This document shows, piece after piece, positions 40,089-51,339 of a stretch of DNA of 64,000 nt. Origin of the DNA: Paramicrosporidium saccamoebae (lineage: Eukaryota > Rozellomycota); the NCBI GenBank assembly GCA_002794465.1, contig MTSL01000126.1, positions 1-64,000 of the forward strand, written 5' to 3'. Position numbers and translations under genes: made by a program. The first letter of the stretch is position 1. Every line of letters begins with the position of its first letter. The notes beneath the pieces are model-generated. The model saw only the letters and a program-made list of their open reading frames with translations, was not told the origin of the DNA and ran no database searches.

Positions 40089-40566
40089 TTAGGCTTTCTT
40101 ATTAATGCCAAGGATGCGTACACGATGCATCTGGGGCATCTTTGCAATCAGCTGGATTGCCAGCACGGCCAGATTGATGCAAAACATGGTCAAATCGTAG
40201 TGGGTATAATGGGCACTCATCAGAAACAGAAAGACGGGGAAAACCATGAGGAATTTGCGGGTTGGAGTGTATTGCTCGCCCTCGTCGAGTTGCTCCCACA
40301 GCGTTAGGGCGCTATATTCGCCCTGATTTAGGTCAAAGGGTGTGCCGCAGAGCCAGTGAAAAAAGAAAAAAGTAAACTATAGGCATAATCAGCATTGTTG
40401 ACGTGCTTACAATATTGTAGGTTAGGTTGGTCAAGGTCCAGCCCAGCTCGTTGGTCATCCCGGGGACGCAGGTAAACAACCCCTTCAGGGCTACCGCTAT
40501 CAGCACGTTGGTGACCCAAGTGCCCCGAAAGTTGAGCCAGTCGGCGTTCGGGTTGTTGAAGGGCAT
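40089..40566 (-). CDS. ORM1: ORMDL/Orm sphingolipid regulator
   Basis: ORM proteins are ER membrane inhibitors of serine palmitoyltransferase. The gene is complement(join(40089..40376,40411..40566)) with a 34-nt intron, giving 147 residues. Conserved blocks are NPNADWLNFRGTWVTNVLI, ELGWTLTNLTYNI, FFFFHWLCGTPFDLNQGEY, LTLWEQLDEGEQYTPTRKFL and the terminal MPQMHRVRILGINKKA. The phosphorylated N-terminal extension of yeast Orm1/2 is absent. A reverse CCAAT box (atgattggtc, 40651) lies upstream. Confidence 0.95.
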
Positions 40567-40671
40567 GGCTCCAGGCTCGCTTTTAAGGGGGCGTGTCGAG
40601 CTCAGCTTAGTGGTGGCCCCCAGCCCGTGTTTAGCTCTTTTTGAACTTTCATGATTGGTCAGCGCGCATGA

Positions 40672-40998
40672 TTAGTGTTTATTCTGATCGGAATAGATAT
40701 CCTGGAGGTAGGATTCATTGGCGTCATGCGGCGGTGGAGGAGGACGGTTGGTGAGAAATGTCCAGTCGCGTGAGTCGGGAGGATGATTCAAGATTTCAAT
40801 GGCATCTTCGTAGACGTGCTGCAGATGGTCAGTGCTGGAATGAGAGCGATCGAAAGCGGAGAAGGAGCCGAAAGAGTCGCGCGGATAATAGTTGGCGTCA
40901 TGACGAAGAATGGATCTTCTTGCTCGGTATCGTTTCCCCAGTCCGCCAACAGGGTCAATGCAGAGGATGGAAAGGAGAGTGGCCGCGACGAGTTTCAT
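40672..40998 (-). CDS. Small secreted protein, unknown
   Basis: The product is 108 residues. The N-terminus MKLVAATLLSILCIDPVGGL is a signal peptide, followed at once by a basic stretch GKRYRARRS that could be a dibasic processing site. The rest is hydrophilic, rich in Asp, His, Ser and Tyr, with a pentaproline (NRPPPPPHDANES). There is no cysteine in the mature part and no recognised domain. It is tandem with ORMDL. I cannot name a function. Confidence 0.6.
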   Translation of the reverse strand: MKLVAATLLSILCIDPVGGLGKRYRARRSILRHDANYYPRDSFGSFSAFDRSHSSTDHLQHVYEDAIEILNHPPDSRDWTFLTNRPPPPPHDANESYLQDIYSDQNKH

Positions 40999-41447
40999 GG
41001 CGAGTCCCTTGTATTGCCAAAATGGGCATCCGACTGCAGTTAATAAAGCCCAATCCGGTGGTACGTAAAACGACTGTATGATAGGAGCTGTAAAATGGAT
41101 AAAGCTTGACTATCGGTTATTATCGGCTGTCGTTATTTAAAGTCTGGATTGTTCAAATTATGGAATGTGTGCAACTTGGTCGCTTCTCGCAGCCAGATGT
41201 TTTATACAGACTATGGTTCCCTAGTTTGGAGAAGGCCTAGTTGCTGGGTATTTGAGGACGGTGGGTTGTGTATCCATATTATTATAGGATTAGCAGTGAA
41301 TGAACCCCTTTCCCGTCTGTGGATTATCCCCACTACGCGACACAGATATTCTGTATTACACAAATTATGGAATATACAAAGCTTGATCACCATGTACGGA
41401 TGGATTACAGTATGATGTAGTGGGGGATAGAGTCTGAATTGCGTCAA
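40999..41447. other. Intergenic region holding repeat copy E
   Basis: No gene is seen. It contains the reverse-oriented repeat copy E and a 'ttatggaatatacaa' block repeated at about 41364 and 41450 near the cullin 3' end. Confidence 0.6.
41193..41343 (-). mobile_element. MITE-like repeat, copy E (diverged, reverse)
   Basis: Read on the minus strand it opens gtgtcgcgtagtggggataa and contains ccttctccaaactagggaac, both shared with copies B and C. Its middle block 'atggataca..tcctcaaatacccagcaa' is shared with copy D. The far end is degenerate, so the boundary at 41193 is approximate. Confidence 0.5.
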
Positions 41448-43631
41448 TTATGGAATATACACAACTTGGTCACCTTCCACAGACAAATACTCTTTTTCTT
41501 GCAACATCTGTAGCGTCTTTTCCAGCTCCGACTCGCCCACCAATGCTGTTAATTCAGCCTTTGTACATTGTGAATGAGCCTTCAGGTACTTGACGAGACG
41601 CGCCTGTAACATGAACGTGCGATCCTCCACAACATCCTTTGGCAGACCGACGACAATTTCAGTCTCGGCAGCAATGCTCAGATTCAGTCGGGAATGGGGG
41701 GAGACAAAAGAGTGATTGAGCCGCAATGTATCAGCATGACTGAGCACTAATTGCACCTGGAGCAATCGCATTAGGGAGGATTGAACGAGTGGTGGAACGA
41801 GACCAGTGATTGTGGACAGCTCAATGAGAGTAGAGGGACGATCCTGCAGCTGTAGCAAGATGGCCACCTGGGCTGCAGAAAGGATAAAGGAGAAGGGGCG
41901 CTGGGAAAAGGTGGCAACCACTTCGGCGGTCGTAAGAGATGGGCTCCAGGTGAGGACACGTCCCGTGTGCTGTTCTCCATAAAACTCTGCAAACGAATCA
42001 AGACATTCATGCAGACGCCGCTCCCAATGCAGGACGGCCTCATCGGGAGAGGCAGGCCAGCAGCCAAAGGTTAGGATTTGGAAGGATAACTCAAAGGGCA
42101 GTTTTGCGCGCTTGTGACGGCCCAGGAACTGCTGTGACACTTGTAACGAAGATTCCATGTCCACCAACATGCGTCGCAGATTGGACACGTAGCCATGGCC
42201 ATATGTGGCAGCTAGTTGAGTCAGTAATGCCTCCTCCCCGTCCCGCTGGTAAAAGGATTGACGGGCTAATAGACGTCGAGACAAAAGTCGCGCATACCAT
42301 TTCTGGAAGGATTCTTTGTCCTCCAAATAGCGCAATAAAGTAAGGATAAAGGGTATCTTTGGGACAAACTCTTCCTGGTCGCGGATCAGTGTGTCCACCC
42401 AACGAGCCAGATGCTCTCCCAATGCGCGGAACGCCATAGCCGGAGCGGAAGGAGAATCGCTGATGAATCGTTTCAACGCCGTGTCTGAGGCTGCCAACAT
42501 CATCGGCTCATCCATCATGGCAACGGAGACAATCCGGCGTGCATCCTGATACATGGCAAACATTAGATTAATCAACATGGACATTTGCTCCGCTTTGGCG
42601 CCCTGTCGGGGCACCTTGGCTGTCAGTCGGGCGAGGAGGCCTGTCTCTATTGAAGGGACTAGTTCCTTTAGCAACGACTTGCGCTGCGCCACCAAATTGT
42701 AAATAAGTTGGATCGTCTCGGTGGGATCCTCTTCCGTCTCCATTGATCGGACTATCTGATCTCTTAGGATGGGTAGTAAGGGAAGTAGAATAGCCGCTTT
42801 CATCGTTTCCTTGGTGCGTTTTTCCACCGTCTTGTTTGGAAGACTGGGCCCCGTTAGATAGCGTGCAACCCGCTCCATCTCCCCTTTCCAGAATGACAGC
42901 ATTATGCCAATACTGCCCACAGTTGGCATTTGTGCCGTACTCAGTCGGGAAAGCAATTCAGTGCTGTCCTGTTGCAGAGTGTTGCAATACCACGGTAAAA
43001 GATGGTCCAGGAAGGGATGCGAGACGGTCATGGATTTGGATTGGGTTGCAGACTTGGAGTTGGTTGCAGACTTGGAGTGGGTCTTGGACATTGCTTGCAA
43101 TAGTAATGACTCTTCCGGCACCGTGGATATGGCATGATAAATGCGAAATAGTTCTTTGAGGTCCGCATTGGGTTGGACAGTCCCGGCGGCTCGTTCGGCT
43201 GTCAGACAGCCCTCCGCCCACGCCAACAGCCGCTCTTCCTCTCCTCGCATCCGTCCCCACCAGCTCTCCCATAATAGTGGCACTACATGCACCGCCCCCT
43301 CCCGCGCCACCCAGAATCGATCCAAGTATTGAAACACGGCCTCTACCCGCAACGCAGCCTGTTCATAGCGTCGCCACTGCAAAAGCAATGCGACGGGATG
43401 TGAGGGTAGAGCAGGAAGGTTGGTGTAAAAGGCACACAGGGAGGTGTACAAATCCCGGCCCTGAATATCGGTTGATTGAGTGTTTTTCGCCACACAATAC
43501 TCGTAGACCATGGTGTAGAGAGACATGTACAGGTCGGGTGTAAACCAGTCATCAATGGCCTCGTCAAGATTATACAGTCGGTTCAAAAAGGTCTCCAACT
43601 TGTTCCAGACTGCCCCAACATCACTCATCAT
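41448..43631 (-). CDS. Cullin (CUL1/Cdc53-like) scaffold
   Basis: Cullins scaffold RING ubiquitin ligases. The product is 727 residues. The N-terminal repeats have the CUL1-like WFTPDLYMSLYTMVYEYCVA and DLYTSLCAFYTNLPAL. The cullin homology region contains FQKWYARLLSRRLLARQSF, ATYGHGYVSNLRRMLVDMES and WPASP. The C-terminal winged helix is RTFMLQARLVKYLKAHSQCTK; the conserved neddylation lysine would be in LVKYLK, although the usual I-V-R-I-M-K is changed. A short SKSATNSKSATQSKS repeat sits in the N-terminal half. CUL1 is the closest fit, but the sequence is divergent. Confidence 0.78.
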   Translation of the reverse strand: MMSDVGAVWNKLETFLNRLYNLDEAIDDWFTPDLYMSLYTMVYEYCVAKNTQSTDIQGRDLYTSLCAFYTNLPALPSHPVALLLQWRRYEQAALRVEAVFQYLDRFWVAREGAVHVVPLLWESWWGRMRGEEERLLAWAEGCLTAERAAGTVQPNADLKELFRIYHAISTVPEESLLLQAMSKTHSKSATNSKSATQSKSMTVSHPFLDHLLPWYCNTLQQDSTELLSRLSTAQMPTVGSIGIMLSFWKGEMERVARYLTGPSLPNKTVEKRTKETMKAAILLPLLPILRDQIVRSMETEEDPTETIQLIYNLVAQRKSLLKELVPSIETGLLARLTAKVPRQGAKAEQMSMLINLMFAMYQDARRIVSVAMMDEPMMLAASDTALKRFISDSPSAPAMAFRALGEHLARWVDTLIRDQEEFVPKIPFILTLLRYLEDKESFQKWYARLLSRRLLARQSFYQRDGEEALLTQLAATYGHGYVSNLRRMLVDMESSLQVSQQFLGRHKRAKLPFELSFQILTFGCWPASPDEAVLHWERRLHECLDSFAEFYGEQHTGRVLTWSPSLTTAEVVATFSQRPFSFILSAAQVAILLQLQDRPSTLIELSTITGLVPPLVQSSLMRLLQVQLVLSHADTLRLNHSFVSPHSRLNLSIAAETEIVVGLPKDVVEDRTFMLQARLVKYLKAHSQCTKAELTALVGESELEKTLQMLQEKEYLSVEGDQVVYIP

Positions 43632-43957
43632 CCCCTAGAACAGGGTATGTTGAGCTGAATTGATTTGAATCGATTTTTCCGTTGTCGGAACAGGGTGTGT
43701 TAGACTGGATTGGTGGAATCGATTCTCCGTTGTTCCTTAGAACGGGGCATGTTGAGATGAATTGATTTGGATTGTTTACTGCGCAGTCCCATAGAAAAGA
43801 GTGTATTGAGTCGAATTGGTCCCTCCATTGTCCCGTGACATTGGCTGTAAAGCCTCGTATATAATCGTGGAGGCGTATATCCATTTATTTAAACCCCCCC
43901 CCTTATGTAGCCTCTTTGAATTGGGTTTTATTTCAGGATCCATTACCATCCACTAAT
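43632..43957. other. Cullin promoter / myosin 3' region with tandem repeats
   Basis: No gene is seen. It is mostly the four-unit repeat at 43636-43840, then an eight-C run at about 43896. Confidence 0.6.
43636..43840. repeat. Four degenerate ~52-bp tandem repeats in the cullin promoter
   Basis: Units begin near 43636, 43687, 43738 and 43792. The core is 'agaacrggg.rtgtt.agmtg.attgrttt.gaatcgatt.t.ccgttgtc'. Similarity falls from unit 1-3 to unit 4. They occupy most of the space upstream of the cullin start codon. Confidence 0.75.
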
Positions 43958-46900
43958 TTAGCTGCCGATGCCAATTTCCCCCGAGGCACGAAAGGTGCGA
44001 GATTTGAGACGTTCGCATTCTCGGACAAGTCGCTCGGCCTTTTCCCTTTCCTCTTCCCGATCCCGTTCAGCTCTCCTTCGCGCTCCCTCTAGTTCTCCAC
44101 ACCGACCCTCTGCCGCCTCCACTGCTGTCGTCAGTTTGCGCAACTTTAGCTCGCACTTGTCCAAAGACTCTTCCAAGGATATGCGTTGACGATCGCGGTC
44201 TGCCAGCTGTACAGTGAGATCCCGAATAGTCCGTTCTTGACGTCGGGTGTCTTTGAGTAACGTTTGCTTCTCGGCCGATTCCGACTCGATCTGTGCCATT
44301 ATGGAGTGGTAAGCTGTCGAGGGACGACGCAGCGCTGCTCGTGACGAAATACCATTTCCGCTAGTCTCTGAGTCGAGCAATTTCAGTTGCAGTTCCTTGA
44401 TCTGCACCTCGAGAACAGCCTTTTCCTGACTATGCAGTTCGTTCTGCTTCCGTTCCCCTTCCAGCTCTACTTGGGTCACCTTGAGGAGTTGTTCCGTCTT
44501 TTTCAATTGCTCATTTAAAATGACGTTGGTGTCCTGCTCATCGTGGAGCTTGTTGTTTGTTTCGTCCAACAGCAATTCAGCCGTTGTGCAATTCTTTTCC
44601 ATCGTCTGTTTAGTCAATGTCAGTTCCCGATGCTGTTCGTTGAGGGACTCGTAGCGCGATTCCAGTGCTTTTCGCTGTCTCTCCGAAGATGACAGAGATT
44701 CTTCAAAGTCGCACACTTTGGCTCTGAACTCTCGAATCAAATCATATTGAGACGCGAGTTGTGCCTGCAGAGCATCTTCCCGGTCAATTGCTTCTTGGTG
44801 TTGTCTTGTCACTTCCTTTAACCGCTGATCTAATCGATCCTTCTCCCTTTTCCAGTTGGTCTGATTCCTCATCTCTGCCTCCAACTGCGTGGCCAGATTG
44901 TCGGCACCCGATTCATACCGCTTAATAGTCTCCTTTAGACTGACCGCTTGCTTCTTTTCCTGCTCCAAGTCGAAATTCAGTTGGTGCATTTCCCGCTGAA
45001 GACGTTTGCGATTCTGATCCCATTCCTCCTCTCTCACCTCCAGTTCATCTTCGTGCTGTTGTTTGAGGGAGCGCAATTGTTGCTCAAATTCAGATTGCAT
45101 TTCACGTCGTCGGGCCTGATCTGCCGCCTCGTCCTCCAGCTGATCCTGCAGGTGGCGACGCGCATCTTCCACCTGTTTCAGCTTGCACTCTAAATCCCGT
45201 CGGGACCGTTTTGCATCTTCCAATAGAGATTCAGTCTCGCCAAGGCGTTGTCGCAGTGAAGATTCGCTCGTTTCCAGCTTCAGTCGCTCAAACTCGACTT
45301 CGTCACTCTTTACCCGCAACGAAGCAATTACAGTCTTTTGTTCGTCCATTGTTCGTCGCAATTCAGCTTGTTCTTTTTCTTGCACAGCAATCCGCTGTTC
45401 CAGCTGATCTTTTTGAGACTCGAGCTCATTGGTAATTCGTTCCTTCAGACGGGCCAACTCCAGATCAAGCACAAGCTTGCGTTCCATCAGAGCCGTTTTG
45501 GAATCATTGGCTTCAGTGAGCTGCAGGGACAGGTGCTGGTTCTCGCGTTCAAGATCACGACGACGAGTCTCTAGTTCATAGAGCATATTTCGTTCCTTGT
45601 CCAGATCAACGCGCAGTTGAGCCACTTGTCCATCTCGATCCACCACCAACCGCTCCAACTCGCTTTCCAGTTCTTCAATTCGATTCTCTGAACGAGTTAC
45701 ATTCAAAAGCGGTTTGACTTGGGAAAAGAGCTTCCACCAGGCCCATTGACGCAGGCGAAGGTAAAGTCGCACATTTCGCTGCAGAAACTGGACGGCCTCT
45801 TGCTGGCGCATCTTTCGATTCTTCTTCCGTTTTGCCAATACATATCGGTAGAGCGACTGGAAAGCCCGCAACACTGTGGATAGCTTACCATCACGTTGTT
45901 CGTCCAGTTTACTGAGCTCTCCCGACTTGAAAAAGACTTTGGATTGTCCTATTCGAAACGTTACTCCCTCCTCCATGCCAAACTGCGTCAAGAGCTGTCG
46001 ACAGGCCTCTTTGGAATCGGTTGGCAAGGGGCCAGTGGCCAGAATCTCGTAAAGACGACAGAATTCAGCAAAGTTGAGACGGTTTGGGAAGCCGAGACGA
46101 CAGATCCTGATCCCCTCCAGGACGCCATTGCATTTTAGCTGATCAAGCACAAGATGTGCAGCAATGACACCCGGTCGCTTCTCCTCATTGGGAATAATGC
46201 AACGCACAAAGTGCGGCTGGGTAGAGTATAGTTGTTGCATCAGCAGAGCAAGTGATTCGCGATGTTTCTGGGCCACTGTGCGGAACAGGCCCTTTTTGGT
46301 GCCCTTGTTGGCCTGGTATACTTCTTCGTCAGTGCCGAAAAAGTCGGTAAACAAACTCGAAACAAAGGGCTGACTGGATCGAGCCAGTAGACGTGTGACA
46401 CTCTCATTAAGTGGATCCTTGTTCTTTACCAACCATCCGTCAGTGCTATATTCTACTTTGCCTGCATAGTGGTTAATAAGGAAACCATCCCCAAAGCGCG
46501 TTACTTCAAACTTGCTCGACTTTCCCTTCCACAATGCGCTCACTTTGTCACAGAACGAACGATCGGTTGCTCGTGGTACCACACAGTCCTCATCCAAACA
46601 AGCGAGCACCCCAATGGGGTTTGACTTCTCAATCAGATCAATAGTTGGCTGCAAATCCAGGCCAAAATCAATATAATTCCATTCAATGCCTTCGCGTTTA
46701 TACTCTTCCTGCTCAATGACAAACATGTGATGGTTGAAGAATTGTTGGAGTTTTTCGTTCGTGTGATTAATGCACAGCTGCTCAAACGAGTTTTTTTCAA
46801 AAATCTCAAAGCCGGCAATATCGAGGACGCCAATAAAATTGCCCTTGTTGGATGACTTGTCGATAGACTTGTTGATGCGTTCGACTAGTTTGGTAAACAT

Positions 46901-48195
46901 GCGATCATAAAGGGCTCGTGACAATGCCTCCACTGAATAAATGACTTGGGCCATATCTCGGGATTGTGCCACCATTTCATCGCGACCAGCCTTGAACACT
47001 GGATTGAGCAGACCGGCCACAAATTCTTCCGTTGGAATCCCCAGACATTTGCACACCCTCTCCGCTGCCTCCGGGCTCTTCAAGACGGCCTGGCCCTGCG
47101 AGTCTTCCTCAAACGTCAGATTTCCTAGCAAAAGAATTCCTGCTACTATGCGGAAAAAGGTATTTCTTTCCTCCTCGCTGAAGCCTAGGACATGCATGCA
47201 TTTGACTAGATTTGCATACTCGGCCCGATCATCCATTCCCTCGACCTCCATGTTGGACTGTTTCATATAGCTGTAATCCTGTACACTGCCCGAGATGCCT
47301 AGTTCGACTTTTAGCGCTTCCGGTGCTCCCGCCAGGAGTTGATAAAACACATGAAAAGATCGTTCCTTTACATTACGATGCGTTACTCGTCCCTTTTCCA
47401 GCAAATATCGCTCAATGTTTCCTCCGCAAATCACTCCCGTCTTGTCAAATTCAATCCGCACAAACTTGCCAAAACGCGACGAGTTATTATTGCGCACCGT
47501 CTGAGCATTTCCAAAGGCCTCCAAAATGGGATTGGCCTGGATGATCTGTTCCTCCAGACTGTCAGCCCCGCCGGCAATCTTGGCGAGATATTGGATCACG
47601 CGTTTGGTGTTTTCCGTCTTGCCCGCGCCTGACTCGCCCGTGATCAAAATGCTTTGGTTTTGACGCGTCGAAAGGGCGCGGTAGGCTGCGTCAGCGACGG
47701 AGAATATGTGCGGAGGACGATCAACACGACGCTGGTTCTTGTAATGGGCCACAATGGGCTCTGTGTATATTGGAATGTTCCGATACGGATTCACGGCCAC
47801 CAAGAATAATCCACTATACGTCTACATCATCAGGTCTGGTTTAGGAGGGAGCACGTAAATGAGATTGGAATCGTAGCGTTGCTTAAGATTGTTGAGTACG
47901 GTTGCTTCATTCAGTTCGCTCAATTCGGCAATGTCTTCGCATCTGTCATAGCGGGTCGCATTTCCCGCCACAACCCTCTCCTTTTCCACCGTCTCCCTCT
48001 ATCCGTAATTAGCATCCATCCGGATGGTACGGTCCTATCAGCAAACTCCAGCAGACATTGGTCACCCCGCTCCACGACAGTCACGGGCACGTAGCCGTGC
48101 TCCTTGCTTGCCAGCCATGCGCACGGCGTGTCTTGCCACTCCAGCTCCACCGTACCGACGGGACGGAGATAGCGCGACTCTTCAGGTGATAGCAT
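43958..48195 (-). CDS. MYO1: Myosin II heavy chain
   Basis: Class II myosin drives cytokinetic ring contraction. The gene is complement(join(43958..47821,47855..47998,48031..48195)), with introns of 33 and 32 nt, giving 1390 residues. The N-terminal SH3-like domain precedes TYSGLFLVAVNPYRNIPIYT; the P-loop GESGAGKTENTKRV is at about residue 165, switch II is LDIAGFEIFEKNSFEQLCIN and the actin-binding region is HFVRCIIPNEEKRPGVIAA. An IQ-like neck (QEAVQFLQRNVRLYLRLRQW) leads to an uninterrupted coiled coil from ~800 to the end. The rod is ~550 residues, much shorter than in yeast or animals. The start is the ATG at 48195. Confidence 0.93.
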
Positions 48196-48624
48196 TGTAC
48201 ACCTGTTGACTTGCGCTGGCAATCTATGAAGCCACTCGCTGGAAAAGGAAATCGTAAACAATCTAGTCAAATCCCGCCACCCGGCACATGTTGGCACGAC
48301 AATGGCTTGGATGAATGGTTTACATCAGAATAGAGGCTTTATTAGTAAAACAATCCAGCAGCTGCGTCCGCTGTCCGCATTGTAGCCTTTAATTCGGATC
48401 CAAGGTGCATCTCAGGGTGCCTACATTAGACTTGTGCCAGTCCAAATCTACCGTGGTTGTTTCATCGATAGCACCCAATATGGTACTTTTATAAAGCTAA
48501 TGGACGATCACCCGCAACTTTGGTCATCCCAACTCCAACTCTTTCATCATTGGACACTAGCCGATATAGCCCAAAGAGGAAGGTGGCCAATCTGGACAAA
48601 TTAGCCTCGGGGCTTGCATAAATC
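48196..48624. other. Divergent promoter region myosin II / aconitase
   Basis: No coding sequence is supported. An overlapping minus-strand ORF (48489-48863) covers the aconitase first exon and looks like a shadow. Confidence 0.55.
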
Positions 48625-51103
48625 ATGCTCTGTTCTCTACGGACCCTAATTGGCAGGACCCGCGCTATCCGACCCCTCCAACTCCGCTCCCTCAGCGTCT
48701 CGGTTGTACACATTGCCAAACCAACCCTTACTAGCCCACTTCGAACGTACACGACAAAAAAGAAGATGAGAATGGAGGAAAAGGTAGCCATTAGTTTGCT
48801 GGAGAAGCAACAGTATTTACAATATGAAAAGTATGAGAAAAACCTCAAAATTGTGCGGGACAAGTACGGACGACTGTGAAAGTTGACTTTTAGATTGAAG
48901 CGTCCGTTGACATTGTCAGAAAAGATTCTTTACAGCCATTTGGACAATCCGCAAGAGCAAGACATTGAGCGTGGAAAATCCTACTTGATGCTTAATCCTG
49001 ACCGTGTTGCCCTACAAGACGTCACTGCGCAAGTGCGTTTAATCTGTAACAACGCTAACATGGTAGATGGCAATCATGCAAATTGTGTCGGGAGGCGTGC
49101 CAAAGGTGGCAGTTCCCTCCACAATCCACTGTGACCACTTGATTCAGGCCGAATTTGGTGCCGTGGAAGACTTGACCAAGTCCAAGACGCAGGACAAGGA
49201 AGTGTACACTTTCCTCAAGACGGCCAGCGGCAAGTACGGACTCGGCTTCTGGGGACCGGGCAGTGGCATTATCCATCAGATTGTTTTGGAAAACTATGCG
49301 TTTCCCGGTGGATTGATGATTGGAACGGACAGTCACACCCCCAATGCGGGTGGTCTTGGGATGGCTGCCATTGGAGTTGGCGGAGCTGATGCAGTAGACG
49401 TGATGGCCGGCTACCCGTGGGAGCTAAAGTGTCCCAAGGTGATTGGAGTACATCTCACAGGCAAACTTGATGGATGGGCTTCTGCCAAGGACATTATCCT
49501 GCGCGTCGCTAGCATCCTCACAGTCAAGGGAGGCACTGGCGCGATTGTCGAATATTACGGACCGGGTGTGGACTCTATCTCCTGCACGGGAATGGCCACT
49601 ATTTGTAATATGGGAGCAGAGATTGGGGCCACCACCTCAGTGTTCCCCTTTAACCAGCGCATGGTCAAGTATCTTGAGGCTACAGGTCGTGGCGCCATTG
49701 CTACTGAGGCTTTGAAACACAAGGACCTACTTTCAGCCGATTCGGGCTGCGAATATGACCGTGTGATTGAAATCAACCTTGATGAGCTGCGTCCCCACAT
49801 CAATGGACCCTATACACCCGACCTGTCCACTCCGCTTAGCTCAATGAAGGAGGCCGTGAAGAAGAATGACTGGCCATCTGAAATTCGAGTCGCTTTGATT
49901 GGCAGCTGCACCAACAGCAGCTATGAAGACATGTCCCGTTCTGCCAGTATAGCTCGTCAAGCATCGGCCAAGGGACTCAAAGTAAAGTCGAAATTTACCG
50001 TAACGCCCGGCTCTGAACAAATCCGCGCCACCATTGAACGCGATCATTTAATGAAAGACTTTGAGGAGGTTGGAGCCATGGTCCTGGCCAACGCGTGCGG
50101 TCCCTGCATTGGGCAGTGGAAGCGAAAGGATGTGAAGCCTGGAGAGAAGAATACCATTCTGACCTCTTACAATCGCAACTTTACCGGCCGCAATGATGCG
50201 AATCCTGGAACACATGCATTCATTGGTTCACCAGAAATTGTCACGGCAATGGCATTCAGTGCCGACTTGACGTTCAACCCAATGACAGATTCGTTGGATC
50301 TGCCCAACGGCGAAAAGTTCAAGTTTAGTCCTCCGGTTGGTGATGAGCTTCCCTCTCGTGGCTTTGATGCGGGAGAGAATACGTATCAACCGCCGGCAGA
50401 GGATCCGTCGGGATTGAAGATTGACGTTGATCCCAATAGTAATCGTTTGCAGCTCCTGGCGCCGTTCAAGCCGTGGGACAAGAAGGATCGTCACGACCTC
50501 CCCATCCTGATCAAAGTCAAGGGAAAATGTACTACTGATCACATCAGCGCCGCTGGACCGTGGCTAAAGTATCGTGGTCATCTTGATAACATTTCCAACA
50601 ATTACATGATCGGAGCGGTGAATGCCGAAAATGACAAAGTGAACAATATTCGCAATGTCCTCACGGACAAGTACGAGCCGGTCCCACAAGTAGCGCGTGA
50701 TTACAAGAAAAATGGTATTAATTGGGTCGTCATTGGTGATGAGAATGTCGGCGAGGGAAGTAGTCGCGAACATGCAGCCCTTGAGCCACGCTACCTGAAT
50801 GGATTTGCCATCATTACCAAGAGCTTTGCACGCATTCACGAGACCAATCTCAAGAAGCAAGGAATGCTTCCCTTTACCTTCCAGGATCCGGCTGACTATG
50901 ACAAGATCCAATCGACGGATCGTGTGAATTTCATTGACATTGAAGGAAACTTGAAGCCGAATAAGGCCTTCCCGATGGAGGTGAAACGTGCAGACGGCAG
51001 CAAATTCACTGTAATGCTGAACCACACGATGAATGCGCAGCACATTGAATGGTTCAAGGCCGGAAGTGCCCTAAACCTGATTGCTGCCACCAACCGAAAG
51101 TGA
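48625..51103 (+). CDS. ACO1: Mitochondrial aconitase
   Basis: Aconitase isomerises citrate to isocitrate in the TCA cycle. The gene is join(48625..48863,48894..49032,49067..51103), with introns of 30 and 34 nt, giving 804 residues. A presequence ([20 protein letters not shown]) precedes [20 protein letters not shown] and [19 protein letters not shown]. The 4Fe-4S ligands are in [14 protein letters not shown] and [11 protein letters not shown]. Substrate-binding motifs [24 protein letters not shown] and [14 protein letters not shown] are intact. The leader is longer than in human ACO2 and rich in Arg and Thr. Confidence 0.96.
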
Positions 51104-51339
51104 TAGGCACTGAAATAAACCCGAGTGCGAATACGTAGGTGCGATATATGTGGCTGTGATGGATGTGCGGAATGTGAGTGCAGTAGATGTAAGTACGAGT
51201 GCAAAGAGCTTATATTCTCATTTAAAGCACTCTATCCGTTAGTTCGCCCATCGATTCAACCATCCCCTCTCTTTAAACCTCAAATCTCAAATCTCAAATC
51301 TCAACGCTCAAAATCTCAAATAATCTTCTTTATTAATAT
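51104..51339. repeat. Short simple repeats between aconitase and TSR1
   Basis: The convergent interval contains a 'gtgcgaatacgtaggtgcgatat' / 'gtgagtgcagtagatgtaagtacgag' purine-rich stretch. At 51280-51320 there are four to five copies of a 7-9 bp 'aaatctc' repeat. No gene is seen. Confidence 0.7.

Noticed and set aside
43621-43884. Minus-strand 87-codon ORF over the cullin promoter repeats
   Set aside because: It is formed by the tandem repeats, ends on the cullin start codon and has no recognisable protein features.
48400-48540. Minus-strand C/D snoRNA-like boxes (AATGATGAAAG ... CTGA)
   Set aside because: Spacing and terminal stem were not convincing, and no guide could be checked without rRNA sequence and a search tool.
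48489-48863. Minus-strand 124-codon ORF in the myosin/aconitase interval
   Set aside because: It covers the aconitase presequence and conserved first exon in antisense; its low-complexity Phe/Tyr-rich content is what an antisense frame of Lys/Glu-rich coding sequence gives.
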